In this document: positions 18,030 to 27,743 of the stretch, piece after piece
Position numbering within the stretch: position 1 is the stretch's first letter
How the letters are laid out: every line of letters begins with the position of its first letter
NCBI RefSeq assembly: GCF_014284255.1
Contig: NZ_JACOFV010000011.1
Location: forward strand, 119,742 to 183,741
DNA length: 64,000 nucleotides
Source: Cognatundibacterium jejuense
Lineage (GTDB): Bacteria > Pseudomonadota > Gammaproteobacteria > Burkholderiales > Burkholderiaceae_D
Direction of reading: 5' to 3'
Made by a program: the position numbers and the translations under genes
Notes under the pieces: generated by a model
The model's database searches: none
Seen by the model: only the letters and a program-made list of their open reading frames with translations
What the model was told of the DNA's origin: nothing

Positions 18030-18643
18030 CAGGCTTATTCAATGGAGATGCTTTAAAAGTTATATTTTTAATATCTAAAAGTGCTTTTTTGTGTATAAAA
18101 CTAGCTTTGCTTAAAAAATGGGCGGTATTGAATTATCTATATAAATCAATTGATTAAGTGAATAGTTTCAGCTTTTGCACAACGTTATCCACATAATTTG
18201 TGAAAAACAAACAGATTTATCCCCATGTCGAAATTTTGCTTTATTTTTGAGCGGAAATCCTCTCGAAACAGGCTTTTGATTAAATTATTTGCAGAGGTAT
18301 AAATTACTTTAAAATCAGACGCTTATGTATATTTGCCAGCCTTGTGCACAAGCTTATCCACACAAAGTGTGCAGAAAGAAGTGAATAATTCAGTGTTTTT
18401 TCTCATTTTTTGCATCGGGAAAGCCTGCTTAATTCTTGAGCGAAACCTTAATTGTCTTTTAATTCAAAGGCTTACCTCGATTTGTACAGCTTATCCACAA
18501 GCTTGCGCACAGTTTTTGTGTAAAACGTTGGTTTTTGATTGTGTTTCGGTTGTTGAAAGATAAATCAACAAAGTACACTTGCCCGACGGCACACAACACG
18601 CTACATTGCGGGGTTGGAATTCTGAACCTTCAAGGAGTGACCT

Positions 18644-19249
18644 TTGTTCGCTATTATTCAAGCCGCCGGCTGGCCTATTTATCTTTTGTTGACTGCCTCT
18701 GTGATCGCTTTGACGTTGATCATAGAACGTAGCCTTTCATTACGTAGAAATAAAATTTTGCCATCTACTTTGTTAGATGAGGTAATACGCGTCTATCAGG
18801 TCGGTAAAATAAAACCAGAAGTGATTGATCAATTGGCGGGTAATTCGCCGTTAGGGAAAGTACTGGCGGCAGGCTTGCGCAACGTCAGTGCGCCGCGCGA
18901 AGTAATGAAAGAATCGATAGAAGAAGCGGGTAGTGCTGTGGCGCATGAGTTGGAACGCTTTTTGACTACCTTAGGCACGATCGCTTCACTCGCGCCATTA
19001 ATGGGTTTGTTTGGTACGGTCGTGGGTATGATTGAAATTTTCGGTTCTCAAACCGCAACGGGGGCCAATCCGGCGCAATTGGCGCATGGTATTTCGGTGG
19101 CCTTGTATAACACTGGTTTTGGTTTGTTGATTGCGATGCCATCTCTGGTTGCTTATCGTCATTTCCGTGCTCTGGTTGACAGTCTGGTGGTCGATATGGA
19201 ACAGCAAGCGGTCAAATTTGTTGATGTTGTTCACAGCGCCAGGAAGTAA
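18644..19249 (+). CDS. exbB: MotA/TolQ/ExbB proton channel protein
   Basis: This 201-residue inner-membrane protein has three membrane helices: near residues 8-26, and two in the C-terminal half around LGTIASLAPLMGLFGTVVGMI and GFGLLIAMPSLVAY. It forms the proton-driven motor of the ExbB-ExbD-TonB or TolQR-type systems. It starts with TTG, supported by AAGGAG seven bases upstream. exbD follows after two bases. In Burkholderiales these two genes commonly precede lpxK, Trm112, kdsB and adk, as here. No tonB gene accompanies them. Confidence 0.9.
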   Translation: MFAIIQAAGWPIYLLLTASVIALTLIIERSLSLRRNKILPSTLLDEVIRVYQVGKIKPEVIDQLAGNSPLGKVLAAGLRNVSAPREVMKESIEEAGSAVAHELERFLTTLGTIASLAPLMGLFGTVVGMIEIFGSQTATGANPAQLAHGISVALYNTGFGLLIAMPSLVAYRHFRALVDSLVVDMEQQAVKFVDVVHSARK

Positions 19250-19251
19250 GC

Positions 19252-19701
19252 ATGAACTTTCGTAAAGGAAAGGGCAGGGAAGAGCCTGAAATCAACCTGA
19301 TCCCGTTTATTGACGTGTTGCTGGTGATATTGATTTTTCTGATGGTCACAACGACCTATAGTCGTTTTACCGAATTACAAATCACGCTGCCAACTGCTGA
19401 TGCTGAGAAAGCGCAAGATACCAAGCCGAATCAGATTAACATCGGTATTGATGCTCAGGGGCGTTATAAGATCAATGACCAGGCCGTTTCTTTTTTGGAT
19501 ACGGCTACCTTGGCAGATGATCTCAAAAAAGCCGCTGCTGCTTTGGATGAAGGCAAGACTGGCGTTCGACCTGACCCGATTGTGATCATCAACGCAGATC
19601 GCGCAACCACGCATCAGTCAGTCATTGATGTGCTGGAAGCGGCCCGCATTGCAGGCATGGCGAAAGTCACGTTTGCTGCGCAGGCTTCGAGTCCTAAATA
19701 A
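19252..19701 (+). CDS. exbD: ExbD/TolR family protein
   Basis: This 149-residue protein has a single N-terminal membrane helix (about residues 18-37) preceded by EINLIPFIDVLLVILIF. That segment contains the conserved membrane aspartate (FIDVLL), which takes part in proton flow. The remainder is a periplasmic domain. It works with ExbB in energising outer-membrane transport or cell-envelope maintenance. It follows exbB after two bases, so the genes are co-transcribed. Confidence 0.93.
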   Translation: MNFRKGKGREEPEINLIPFIDVLLVILIFLMVTTTYSRFTELQITLPTADAEKAQDTKPNQINIGIDAQGRYKINDQAVSFLDTATLADDLKKAAAALDEGKTGVRPDPIVIINADRATTHQSVIDVLEAARIAGMAKVTFAAQASSPK

Positions 19702-19755
19702 GGCGAGTTAGAGCACGCTTACGTGAGCAACTTGCAAAAAATGCAGTTAATAATT

Positions 19756-19817
19756 CAAAACCAGATGGCCTTTTCTCTGAAGCGATTGCAAAAAGAGGGC
19801 GGGAGTATCTGGTTTTG
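19756..19817 (+). repeat. long inverted repeat between exbD and lpxK
   Basis: CAAAACCAGAT (19756-19766) and ATCTGGTTTTG (19807-19817) form a perfect 11-base stem around a 40-base interior that can partly pair again. It may be a processing site or weak terminator that splits the operon. There is no clear uridine run. Confidence 0.55.
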
Positions 19818-19913
19818 TTGCTCTGAGATTGTTTAATTTCAATGCGAGATTAAATTTTTATAGTAATACTGCCGGGGAGTAAGTTTTTTCCGGGAATGTG
19901 GGTAGGTATTTGC

Positions 19914-20981
19914 ATGCAAGCGCGTTTGGGCTCCTCGCTACAATCATGGCTACAGTCATGGATCATGAGAAATTGGCAAAAGCGTGGTCTTTGGGCTTGC
20001 GCTTTATGGCCATTGTCCAGGTTATTTCAATTAATCGTTTCATTCCGCTTTGGCTTGTTCGTACTTGGTTACAAACCACAGACCAGAGTCGAAGTGCCGG
20101 TGGTGGTGGTCGGCAATATTTTTGTCGGCGGGACTGGGAAAACGCCTTTGGTCATCTGGCTGGTGCAGCAATTGCAGGCTGCTGGTTTCAATCCCGGTGT
20201 CATTTCTCGCGGTTATGGCGCGCATGCTGACAGTGTGGTCGTACTGGACACCGCGTCGCAGGCATCGCAAGTGGGTGACGAGCCTTTGCTGATTGCACAG
20301 TACACCAATGTGCCGGTCGCAGTAGGGCGTGACCGTGTGGCCGTTGCACGCTGTTTGTTGGCAACACGCCCGGAAATCGATGTGTTAGTTGCTGACGATG
20401 GCTTGCAGCATTATTTTCTTGCCAGAGATATTGAAATCATGCTGTTTGATCAGCGCGGCACGGGCAATGGTTGGATGCTGCCTGCCGGGCCTCTGCGCGA
20501 ACCTGTGCAGCGTCGGCGCGACTTCACGGTGCTCAATGCTGGGACTGATGTGCCATTGGCCAGTGTTCCTGGTATGCCTGCAGATACGGTGCGTATGCAG
20601 TTATTGCCACAGCACGTCTATCAACTGTGCGACCCAAAAGTACGCAAACCGCTAACAGACTTGCGTGCTGAAAAAATGGTTGCAGCAGCAGGTATTGGTA
20701 ACCCCCAACGATTTTTTAGTATGTTAAGTGCCGCCGGACTGAGGTGCTCAAGTCTGCCTTTAGCTGACCATTTTGAGTTCGATGCGCAGACTTTTATGCA
20801 GATAGATGCCGATTGCATTCTGATCACAGAAAAGGATGCAGTAAAATGTCGTCAAATTCCAGTGTTGCAAAACGATGCGCGGATCTGGGTCGTGCCGGTA
20901 CTGGCACAACTTGATAGCGGTTTTGCGACTGACCTTCTACAAATGATTTCGGAGAAAAAGCATGGACGCTCGCCTGCTTGA
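19914..20981 (+). CDS. lpxK: tetraacyldisaccharide 4'-kinase
   Basis: This enzyme, about 355 residues long, phosphorylates the 4' position of the lipid A disaccharide precursor at the inner membrane. The N-terminal amphipathic/hydrophobic region (about residues 15-45) precedes a P-loop, GNIFVGGTGKTP. Later motifs include VISRGYG and DDGLQHY, typical of LpxK. I take the ATG at 19914, with GGTAGG seven bases before it, over one six codons earlier. The gene overlaps the Trm112-like gene by 20 bases. It belongs to the lipid A/KDO part of this envelope operon. Confidence 0.95.
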   Translation: MQARLGSSLQSWLQSWIMRNWQKRGLWACALWPLSRLFQLIVSFRFGLFVLGYKPQTRVEVPVVVVGNIFVGGTGKTPLVIWLVQQLQAAGFNPGVISRGYGAHADSVVVLDTASQASQVGDEPLLIAQYTNVPVAVGRDRVAVARCLLATRPEIDVLVADDGLQHYFLARDIEIMLFDQRGTGNGWMLPAGPLREPVQRRRDFTVLNAGTDVPLASVPGMPADTVRMQLLPQHVYQLCDPKVRKPLTDLRAEKMVAAAGIGNPQRFFSMLSAAGLRCSSLPLADHFEFDAQTFMQIDADCILITEKDAVKCRQIPVLQNDARIWVVPVLAQLDSGFATDLLQMISEKKHGRSPA

Positions 20982-21147
20982 TGTTTTAGTTTGCCCTTTA
21001 TGCAAGGGACCATTGGTGTATAACAAAACTGCGCAAGAATTGATTTGCTATGGCGACAAAATGGCATTTCCGGTTCGTGATGATATTCCTATCATGTGGG
21101 CGGAACAGGCGCGCACGCTGACGACGGAAGAAATCGACGCACGATAA
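20962..21147 (+). CDS. Trm112 family protein (YcaR-like)
   Basis: This 61-residue protein starts LLDVLVCPLCKGPL and has the size and shape of the UPF0434/Trm112 family. Eukaryotic Trm112 activates methyltransferases; the bacterial role is uncertain. It has the CPLC pair and a later cysteine in ELICYGD. It overlaps lpxK by 20 bases and is followed by kdsB after 24 bases, as in many proteobacteria. The start has GGAG in front of it. Confidence 0.93.
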   Translation: MDARLLDVLVCPLCKGPLVYNKTAQELICYGDKMAFPVRDDIPIMWAEQARTLTTEEIDAR

Positions 21148-21171
21148 TTTGAAAGAAATCAGGAATCCCGC

Positions 21172-21942
21172 ATGAGTTTTGTTGCCATTATTCCCGCCCG
21201 TCTCGCTTCGAGTCGTCTTCCTAACAAGCCCTTGGCAGACATTGCTGGTAAGCCCATGGTAGTCCGCACCGCGGAACGTGCACTGGCTTCCGGTGCCAGT
21301 GCCATTATGGTGGCGACTGACCATGCGGATATTGTGGCGGCTTGCGAAGCGCATGGTATCCCGGTCTGCATGACCCGTGCAGATCATCCGTCTGGTACAG
21401 ATAGGATTGCCGAAGTCGCCGCTCGCATGAATTTGGCTGACGATGCTGTGGTGGTGAATGTGCAAGGCGATGAACCTTTGATTGACCCTGCGTTGATTGC
21501 GGCCACGGCTGCCTTGGTCAATGCGACTGTTCCTATGGCAACGGCTGCGCATCCTATTCATGATGTGCAGGATGCATTCAATCCAAACGTGGTGAAGGTA
21601 GTTTTGGATAAGCAGGCACGTGCTTTGTATTTTTCCAGAGCGACAATTCCGTGGCACCGCGATGGATTTGCTGATGGCTTGGTTGCCAATCGTCAGCGTT
21701 TTCCAACGGAGTATCAGCCTTTGCGCCACATCGGGTTGTATGCTTACCGCAACGATTTTCTAAAAAAATATCCGCAGCTCGAGGTATCGCCTTTGGAGCA
21801 AATCGAAGCCTTAGAACAGTTGCGTGTATTGTGGCATGGCTACTCTATTGCGGTGCATGTGACCACTGCTAGCCCGGCGCCAGGGGTGGATACTGCCGAA
21901 GATTTAGAAAAAGTCAGGCAATTTTTCTCAAAAATTGTTTAA
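21172..21942 (+). CDS. kdsB: 3-deoxy-manno-octulosonate cytidylyltransferase
   Basis: This 256-residue cytoplasmic enzyme activates KDO with CTP to CMP-KDO for the lipopolysaccharide inner core. The nucleotide-binding N terminus [15 protein letters not shown] and the motif [11 protein letters not shown] are diagnostic. HIGLYAYR also matches the family. The length is normal. It closes the lpxK-Trm112-kdsB cluster. A 227-base gap with its own leader hairpin separates it from adk. Confidence 0.96.
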   Translation: MSFVAIIPARLASSRLPNKPLADIAGKPMVVRTAERALASGASAIMVATDHADIVAACEAHGIPVCMTRADHPSGTDRIAEVAARMNLADDAVVVNVQGDEPLIDPALIAATAALVNATVPMATAAHPIHDVQDAFNPNVVKVVLDKQARALYFSRATIPWHRDGFADGLVANRQRFPTEYQPLRHIGLYAYRNDFLKKYPQLEVSPLEQIEALEQLRVLWHGYSIAVHVTTASPAPGVDTAEDLEKVRQFFSKIV

Positions 21943-22112
21943 AAAATTAAAGAACTTCGCCACGATTTCATGCTAAAGCATCAATAATGCAGAAAATTGT
22001 GGTAAGTTTCGTGAAAAGAAACTGTGCTATTACTGACTTTTCAGCGCCAAAAGAAAAAATAAATACGTGCTGAAAAAAAGTGAAGTGCAAATAAAAGCAG
22101 TAAAAATTCAGT

Positions 22113-22131
22113 ATGTACCTGCTTGGTACAT
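22113..22131 (+). promoter_or_regulatory. hairpin in the adk leader
   Basis: ATGTACC (22113-22119) pairs with GGTACAT (22125-22131) around TGCTT, about 40 bases before the adk start codon. It may stabilise the adk transcript. No known riboswitch is recognised. Confidence 0.35.
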
Positions 22132-22166
22132 GCCCAAAATAAATTCAAACTCGTCTTAGGAAATAG

Positions 22167-22823
<657 letters not shown>

Positions 22824-22826
<3 letters not shown>

Positions 22827-22858
22827 AAAAAAGCGGACTGAATGTCCGCTTTTTTTTA
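22824..22858 (+). terminator. rho-independent terminator of adk
   Basis: AGCGGAC (22832-22838) pairs with GTCCGCT (22844-22850) around a five-base loop, with A and T runs extending the stem. It begins at the adk stop codon. Confidence 0.93.
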
Positions 22859-23047
22859 CGCCTTTTATTGGGCGGCAGATTGCTGGTAAATGAGGTTTGC
22901 AGTGCTTTTTATCTGCACGTTTGATCGCTGGATGCGATTGAAGTGTAGCAAAGAAGAAATGGTCTTGTTTTATCTGGTTTTACTTTGTCGTCAAAAAGTC
23001 AGCCGCACTCATAAGGTGGGCCGACAATAACAATAGGAGGAGTCAAC

Positions 23048-25243
23048 ATGACAGCAAGTCTTTGGTTCGTCATCGCATGCGGCGTGGTTGCCGTGCTCTA
23101 CGGTCTGGTCTCACGTAGTTGGATTTTGCGTCAGGATGCTGGTAACCCACGCATGCAGGAAATTGCTGCGGCGATTCAGCAGGGAGCGGCAGCTTATCTC
23201 GCCAGACAATACCGCACCATTGCGATGGTCGGTATTATTCTTTTTATCGCGATTGCGGCGATTCCTGGTTTAGGACTGACCACGGCCGTTGGTTTTCTGA
23301 TCGGTGCGGTCTTATCTGGTGCTTGTGGTTTCATCGGGATGAACGTTTCTGTGCGCGCCAATGTGCGTACCGCTCAAGCTGCGACTAAAGGCATGAACGA
23401 AGCGCTGGATGTAGCGTTTCGCGGTGGCGCTATCACTGGCATGTTGGTGGTCGGTCTGGGCTTACTAGGCGTGACCATTTTTTATTGGGTGTTGGTGAGT
23501 TCAGCATCAAATGCAGCTGGACAGGTTCTGTCCCAACATGATGTCATCAAACCCTTAATTGGTCTGGCTTTCGGCGCTTCCCTGATATCTATTTTTGCCA
23601 GACTTGGTGGCGGTATTTTTACCAAAGGCGCGGATGTTGGCGCCGATCTGGTTGGTAAAGTCGAGGCAGGTATTCCTGAAGATGATCCGCGTAATCCAGC
23701 AGTGATTGCAGATAATGTCGGCGATAACGTCGGCGATTGTGCGGGTATGGCGGCGGATTTGTTTGAAACCTACGTCGTCACGCTGATCGCCACCATGTTA
23801 TTGGGCGCGCTTGTCATCACCAATGCGGTCACAGAAGCGATTGTGTATCCTTTGTTGTTAGGCGCGGTGTCTATTCTTGCTTCTATCGTCGGTTGTTCAG
23901 CAGTCAAAGCCAAACCTGGTAAAAAAATCATGTCGGCGCTGTACACCGGTTTATGGTGGGCGGCTGGTTTGTCATTGATCGGCTTCGCTATCGTGACCTG
24001 GCAAGTATGGCCAGACGATGCGATGCGCTACAAAATGATGGGCGCAACTGTTGTGGGTATTGTGCTGACGGGCTTGATGGTCTACATCACCGAATACTAT
24101 ACCGGTACTGATTTCAAACCCGTACAGCATGTGGCGCAAGCCTCTACCACAGGTCATGGTACGAATATTATTGCCGGTCTTGGCGTATCGATGAAATCAA
24201 CGGCGTGGCCAGTATTAGCAGTCTGTGCGGCGATTCTGGTGTCGTATTCATTAGCAGGTCTCTACGGCATTGCGATTGCAGCGACAGCCATGTTGTCGAT
24301 GGCTGGGATTATTGTCGCACTTGATGCCTATGGCCCGATTACGGACAATGCGGGCGGTATCGCCGAAATGGCGGAAATGCCAGCTTCAGTACGGGCTATT
24401 ACTGATCCGCTTGATGCCGTAGGTAATACGACTAAGGCTGTCACAAAAGGTTATGCGATTGGTTCTGCTGGCTTAGCGGCGCTCGTATTATTTGCCGACT
24501 ATACGCATGCGCTGGATTCGGTCGGCAAATCGACCTCGTTTGATTTATCCAATCCGCAAGTCATCGTTGGCTTATTTATCGGTGGTTTGATTCCTTATCT
24601 GTTCGGCGCGATGGCAATGGAGGCGGTAGGGCGTGCTGCCGGTGCCGTTGTGGTTGAAGTGCGTCGCCAGTTCAAAGAAATCAAAGGTATCATGGATGGT
24701 ACGGGTAAGCCTGAGTACGATAAAGCGGTAGATATGCTGACCACCTCAGCGATCAAAGAAATGATCCTGCCTTCCTTGTTACCGGTGATCGTGCCGATTC
24801 TGGTGGGGCTTTTGCTGGGGCCAGCAGCTTTGGGTGGCTTGCTAATGGGAACCATTGTTACAGGTTTGTTTGTCGCGATTTCTATGACAACAGGTGGCGG
24901 TGCCTGGGATAATGCTAAAAAGTACATAGAAGATGGTCACTTTGGCGGCAAAGGTTCCGAGGCGCACAAAGCGGCGGTGACTGGTGACACCGTCGGCGAT
25001 CCCTACAAAGACACAGCAGGGCCAGCAGTCAATCCTCTGATTAAAATTATCAATATTGTTGCTTTGCTGCTAGTCCCATTGTTACCCGCAACTGGAACGA
25101 CATTATTCAGCGCCGCTTCGACACAATCTGTGGCTGTCAATGCGGCGAGTTCTGACTTACCGGTGGCAGCTAAAGTTAGCACTTTGCTCTCATCCGTACC
25201 ATTGAAAGACGCTAAAGCAACCACTCCAGTGCTCAAGCAATAA
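23048..25243 (+). CDS. hppA: H+-translocating membrane pyrophosphatase, K+-independent type
   Basis: This 731-residue integral membrane enzyme couples hydrolysis of pyrophosphate to proton pumping. The signature region around [13 protein letters not shown] and [19 protein letters not shown] supplies the acidic metal and pyrophosphate ligands. It has about 15-16 hydrophobic segments. Lys463 in GNTTKAV is the position that separates K+-independent enzymes (lysine) from K+-dependent ones (alanine), so this is predicted to be the K+-independent proton pump. A strong AGGAGG precedes the start. It is monocistronic between two terminators. Confidence 0.95.
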   Translation: MTASLWFVIACGVVAVLYGLVSRSWILRQDAGNPRMQEIAAAIQQGAAAYLARQYRTIAMVGIILFIAIAAIPGLGLTTAVGFLIGAVLSGACGFIGMNVSVRANVRTAQAATKGMNEALDVAFRGGAITGMLVVGLGLLGVTIFYWVLVSSASNAAGQVLSQHDVIKPLIGLAFGASLISIFARLGGGIFTKGADVGADLVGKVEAGIPEDDPRNPAVIADNVGDNVGDCAGMAADLFETYVVTLIATMLLGALVITNAVTEAIVYPLLLGAVSILASIVGCSAVKAKPGKKIMSALYTGLWWAAGLSLIGFAIVTWQVWPDDAMRYKMMGATVVGIVLTGLMVYITEYYTGTDFKPVQHVAQASTTGHGTNIIAGLGVSMKSTAWPVLAVCAAILVSYSLAGLYGIAIAATAMLSMAGIIVALDAYGPITDNAGGIAEMAEMPASVRAITDPLDAVGNTTKAVTKGYAIGSAGLAALVLFADYTHALDSVGKSTSFDLSNPQVIVGLFIGGLIPYLFGAMAMEAVGRAAGAVVVEVRRQFKEIKGIMDGTGKPEYDKAVDMLTTSAIKEMILPSLLPVIVPILVGLLLGPAALGGLLMGTIVTGLFVAISMTTGGGAWDNAKKYIEDGHFGGKGSEAHKAAVTGDTVGDPYKDTAGPAVNPLIKIINIVALLLVPLLPATGTTLFSAASTQSVAVNAASSDLPVAAKVSTLLSSVPLKDAKATTPVLKQ

Positions 25244-25303
25244 TCCTGCTGACGTATTCATTATTGTTTCAAAGGAAATTGAACGCGAAATCGTGCGCGA
25301 ATA

Positions 25304-25341
25304 AAAAGATGGCAAACGCCTCGTTAGCCATCTTTTTTTAT
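25304..25341 (+). terminator. rho-independent terminator of hppA
   Basis: AAAAGATGGC (25304-25313) pairs with GCCATCTTTT (25327-25336), followed by more T. It lies 60 bases past the hppA stop. Confidence 0.92.
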
Positions 25342-25381
25342 TTCCATCGCAAAAATTAGATGCAATAATACAGATGTGACG

Positions 25382-25397
25382 TTTACGTAAACGTAAT
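25382..25397 (+). promoter_or_regulatory. LiuR-like palindrome upstream of SDR gene
   Basis: TTACGT-AA-ACGTAA (25383-25396) is a perfect inverted repeat, set within TTTACGTAAACGTAAT. From memory it closely resembles the motif attributed to LiuR, the MerR-family regulator of branched-chain amino acid and acyl-CoA breakdown in proteobacteria. It lies about 170 bases before the SDR start. The rest of the 320-base gap holds the hppA terminator and nothing else I can name. Confidence 0.5.
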
Positions 25398-25565
25398 ATG
25401 CGATGACCGTATGCGTAACTGTTTATTTTGACGCGAAGACGCTAAGATAAACGCGAGCTAGGGCAACCTAAGCCAATATTAAGCAGACTGTGCAGGTGGT
25501 CGGGTGATTAAACCCAAACACTGCGAATTTATTTCATTATTCAGCGAACGGAAAAGAGACAGAAC

Positions 25566-26324
25566 ATGCAAATTCAGAATGGCGTATTTATTATCACTGG
25601 CGGTGCCTCCGGCCTTGGTGCAGCAACCGCAAAAATGATCGTGGCAAACGGCGGTAAAGTTGTTTTAGCCGACGTTCAGGTTGAAGCTGGTGAAAAGTTG
25701 GCAGCTGAATTGGGCGGTAAATTTGTGAAATGTGACGTAACTTCCGAAGCCGATGGCAAAGCGGTTGTTGACGCAGCTTTGGCAATGGGCGCGGTGCGCG
25801 GTCTGGTGAATTGTGCTGGCGTTGCTCCGGCAATCAAAACCGTCGGTAAAGATGGTCCGCATCCACTCGATGTATTCCAACGTGTTGTGAATATCAATCT
25901 GATCGGCACTTTCAACATGTGCCGTCTGGCTGCCGATGCGATGGGGAAAATGGAGCCAACAGAACAAGGTGAACGTGGCGTAATCATTAATACCGCATCA
26001 GTTGCTGCATATGATGGACAAATTGGTCAGGCTGCATATGCCTCTTCTAAAGCAGCTGTGGTTGGTTTGACGCTGCCGATGGCACGCGACTTGTCTCGCA
26101 GCGGTATTCGGGTGATGACGATTGCACCAGGTATTTTCGAAACGCCAATGTTATTGGGCATGCCGCAAGAAGTGCAAGACGCTCTCGGAAAAATGGTGCC
26201 GTTCCCACCACGCCTCGGCAAACCGGAAGAATATGCGCACCTGTCGAAAACCATCATCGAAAACGTGATGATGAATGGCGAAACAATACGTCTCGACGGC
26301 GCAATTCGGATGCAGCCAAAATAA
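25566..26324 (+). CDS. SDR family 3-hydroxyacyl-CoA dehydrogenase (HSD10-like)
   Basis: This 252-residue NAD-dependent short-chain dehydrogenase has TGGASGLG at residues 11-18, NCAGVAPA, and the catalytic residues Ser145, Tyr158 and Lys162 (YASSK). The C-terminal part ([14 protein letters not shown]) closely fits the HSD17B10-like group. That group oxidises 3-hydroxyacyl-CoA, including 3-hydroxy-2-methylbutyryl-CoA in isoleucine breakdown. The LiuR-like palindrome upstream agrees with such a role. It is a single gene ended by a clear terminator. Substrate assignment is inferred. Confidence 0.88.
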   Translation: MQIQNGVFIITGGASGLGAATAKMIVANGGKVVLADVQVEAGEKLAAELGGKFVKCDVTSEADGKAVVDAALAMGAVRGLVNCAGVAPAIKTVGKDGPHPLDVFQRVVNINLIGTFNMCRLAADAMGKMEPTEQGERGVIINTASVAAYDGQIGQAAYASSKAAVVGLTLPMARDLSRSGIRVMTIAPGIFETPMLLGMPQEVQDALGKMVPFPPRLGKPEEYAHLSKTIIENVMMNGETIRLDGAIRMQPK

Positions 26325-26414
26325 ACAGGCTATTGTCGATTGTTGTTTTTGACAATCAATCACAATTTCGAACGGCAATGCAGCATGACAATTTCTTAGC
26401 AGGCTAATACACTA

Positions 26415-26440
26415 GGGCAAATCTCGATTTGCCCTTTTTT
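26415..26440 (+). terminator. rho-independent terminator of the SDR gene
   Basis: GGGCAAAT (26415-26422) pairs with ATTTGCCC (26427-26434) around CTCG, followed by six T. It ends just before the patatin gene. Confidence 0.93.
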
Positions 26441-26451
26441 ATTGGAGTCGA

Positions 26452-27648
26452 ATGAGTCACAACGCAACAACGGGATTAATTCTGACTGGCGGCGGCGCTC
26501 GTGCTGCTTACCAGGTCGGTGTTTTGTCCGAGATTTCTAAGATATTAATCGAGGCTTCCTGGAAGTCCGAAACGAATCCATTTGGTATTATTTGCGGCAC
26601 CTCGGCGGGGGCGATCAATGCCACCGCCCTCGCTTGCCGTGCAGACCATTTTGGTGAATCCATCGCCAATGTGTTAAGCATTTGGGAAAACTTTGATGCT
26701 GCACAGGTCTATCGCGCTGACTCGCTTGGCGTTATTCGAAGCGGTGCGCGGTGGTTGTCGCTGTGGTCATTTGGTTGGCTGTTGAATAAATGGCGTAAGT
26801 CGCCACCAAACTCTCTGCTGGATAACTCGCCACTAGAAGATCTGTTAAACCGCATGCTTGATTTGCCGCGTCTGGATTCAGCATTTCAAAGCGGAAGCTT
26901 ACGCGCTTTGGCAGTGACTGCTTCTTCCTATACGGCAGGACAACATCTGACTTTTTATCAAACCCTGGCCGATATTGAGCCTTGGGTCAGAAGTCAGCGC
27001 CTGGCGCAAAGGGATTTTATTGCAATTCCACATCTGATGGCCTCGTCAGCGATTCCGTTTATTTTTCCGGCCGTACCCTTAAATTGGGGTGGTCAATTAG
27101 AGTATTGCGGCGACGGTTCCATGCGCCAGTTAGCGCCAATTTCTCCGGCAATTCATCTCGGCGCACAAAAAATACTTATCGTCGGTGCGGGACGTCTGGC
27201 AGAGCCACCTTCAGTCAGAACCGAAGTGGCGCGCTATCCTAGTCTGGCGCAAATTGCAGGGCATGCTTTATCAAGTATTTTTCTTGATAGCCTTGCAGTG
27301 GATATTGAACGACTCATGCGTATTAACAAAACTTTGTCGATGTTACCTCCTGAATTTTTAGAGAAAACACCGCTCAGACCATTGGATTTACTGGTGATTG
27401 CACCTTCGGAGCGACTTGACGATATCGCAAATCGGCATACGCACAGTCTGCCATTACCGGTACGCACGATGTTGGGTGGTATCGGCGCGACCGAGGCACG
27501 TGGTTCTGCACTGGCTTCGTATTTGTTATTTGAATCGAGTTACACCCGGGAGCTAATTGAACTAGGTCGCAAAGACACGCAAGCCAGAAAGCAAGATGTA
27601 CTCAACTTCTTTGCCTCTCCGCCACAAGGCGACATGATGGAGGACTGA
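26452..27648 (+). CDS. patatin-like phospholipase
   Basis: This 398-residue protein carries the patatin hydrolase fold. The oxyanion loop is GGGARAAYQVGVL (residues 13-25), the catalytic serine is Ser51 in GTSAG, and the dyad aspartate lies in CGDGS. It has no signal peptide and is likely cytoplasmic or membrane-associated. Bacterial relatives hydrolyse acyl esters of phospholipids. It sits between the SDR gene terminator and the RNase-inhibitor pair and is probably transcribed alone. Confidence 0.88.
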   Translation: MSHNATTGLILTGGGARAAYQVGVLSEISKILIEASWKSETNPFGIICGTSAGAINATALACRADHFGESIANVLSIWENFDAAQVYRADSLGVIRSGARWLSLWSFGWLLNKWRKSPPNSLLDNSPLEDLLNRMLDLPRLDSAFQSGSLRALAVTASSYTAGQHLTFYQTLADIEPWVRSQRLAQRDFIAIPHLMASSAIPFIFPAVPLNWGGQLEYCGDGSMRQLAPISPAIHLGAQKILIVGAGRLAEPPSVRTEVARYPSLAQIAGHALSSIFLDSLAVDIERLMRINKTLSMLPPEFLEKTPLRPLDLLVIAPSERLDDIANRHTHSLPLPVRTMLGGIGATEARGSALASYLLFESSYTRELIELGRKDTQARKQDVLNFFASPPQGDMMED

Positions 27649-27743
27649 TAGAGGATTTATCTTGAGTTTGTCTATTCCGCGTGAATCCTTTATGATCTTT
27701 ACGTTAATAATATGCTTTTCTGAAAATTACTTTTTTGAGCGAT

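Larger units (their letters stand above)
17684..18524 (+). repeat. array of six DnaA-box units, five with hairpin arms
   Basis: TTATCCACA, the consensus DnaA-binding 9-mer, occurs at 17696-17704, 17835-17843, 18185-18193, 18354-18362 and 18491-18499. The variant TTGTCCACA is at 18004-18012 and TTATCCCCA at 18217-18225. All are in the same orientation, and the six main boxes begin 139, 169, 181, 169 and 137 bases apart. In the first five units the box lies between inverted-repeat arms: 17684-17691/17711-17718, 17823-17832/17848-17857 (perfect), 17989-18001/18017-18029, 18171-18182/18198-18208 and 18342-18350/18368-18376. The spacers look like degenerate copies of each other. A DnaA-binding or titration locus is the simplest reading; a structured RNA is an alternative. 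Confidence 0.85.
17490..18643. other. AT-rich non-coding region with DnaA-box array
   Basis: These 1.15 kb between xseA (minus) and exbB (plus) contain no credible gene. Short open frames exist but lack ribosome-binding sites and family-like composition. The stretch is filled by six units spaced 137-181 bases apart, each with a DnaA-box sequence, detailed in the next entries. It is clearly more AT-rich than the flanking genes. Confidence 0.85.

Noticed and set aside
17879..18157. Further short frame inside the array
   Set aside because: AT-rich chance frame across a hairpin unit; no translation signal.
17490..18643. Calling this region the chromosomal oriC
   Set aside because: The DnaA boxes fit, but dnaA, dnaN, gyrB and rpmH are not adjacent and no clear AT-rich unwinding element next to a compact box cluster is visible; left as an open possibility, not an annotation.
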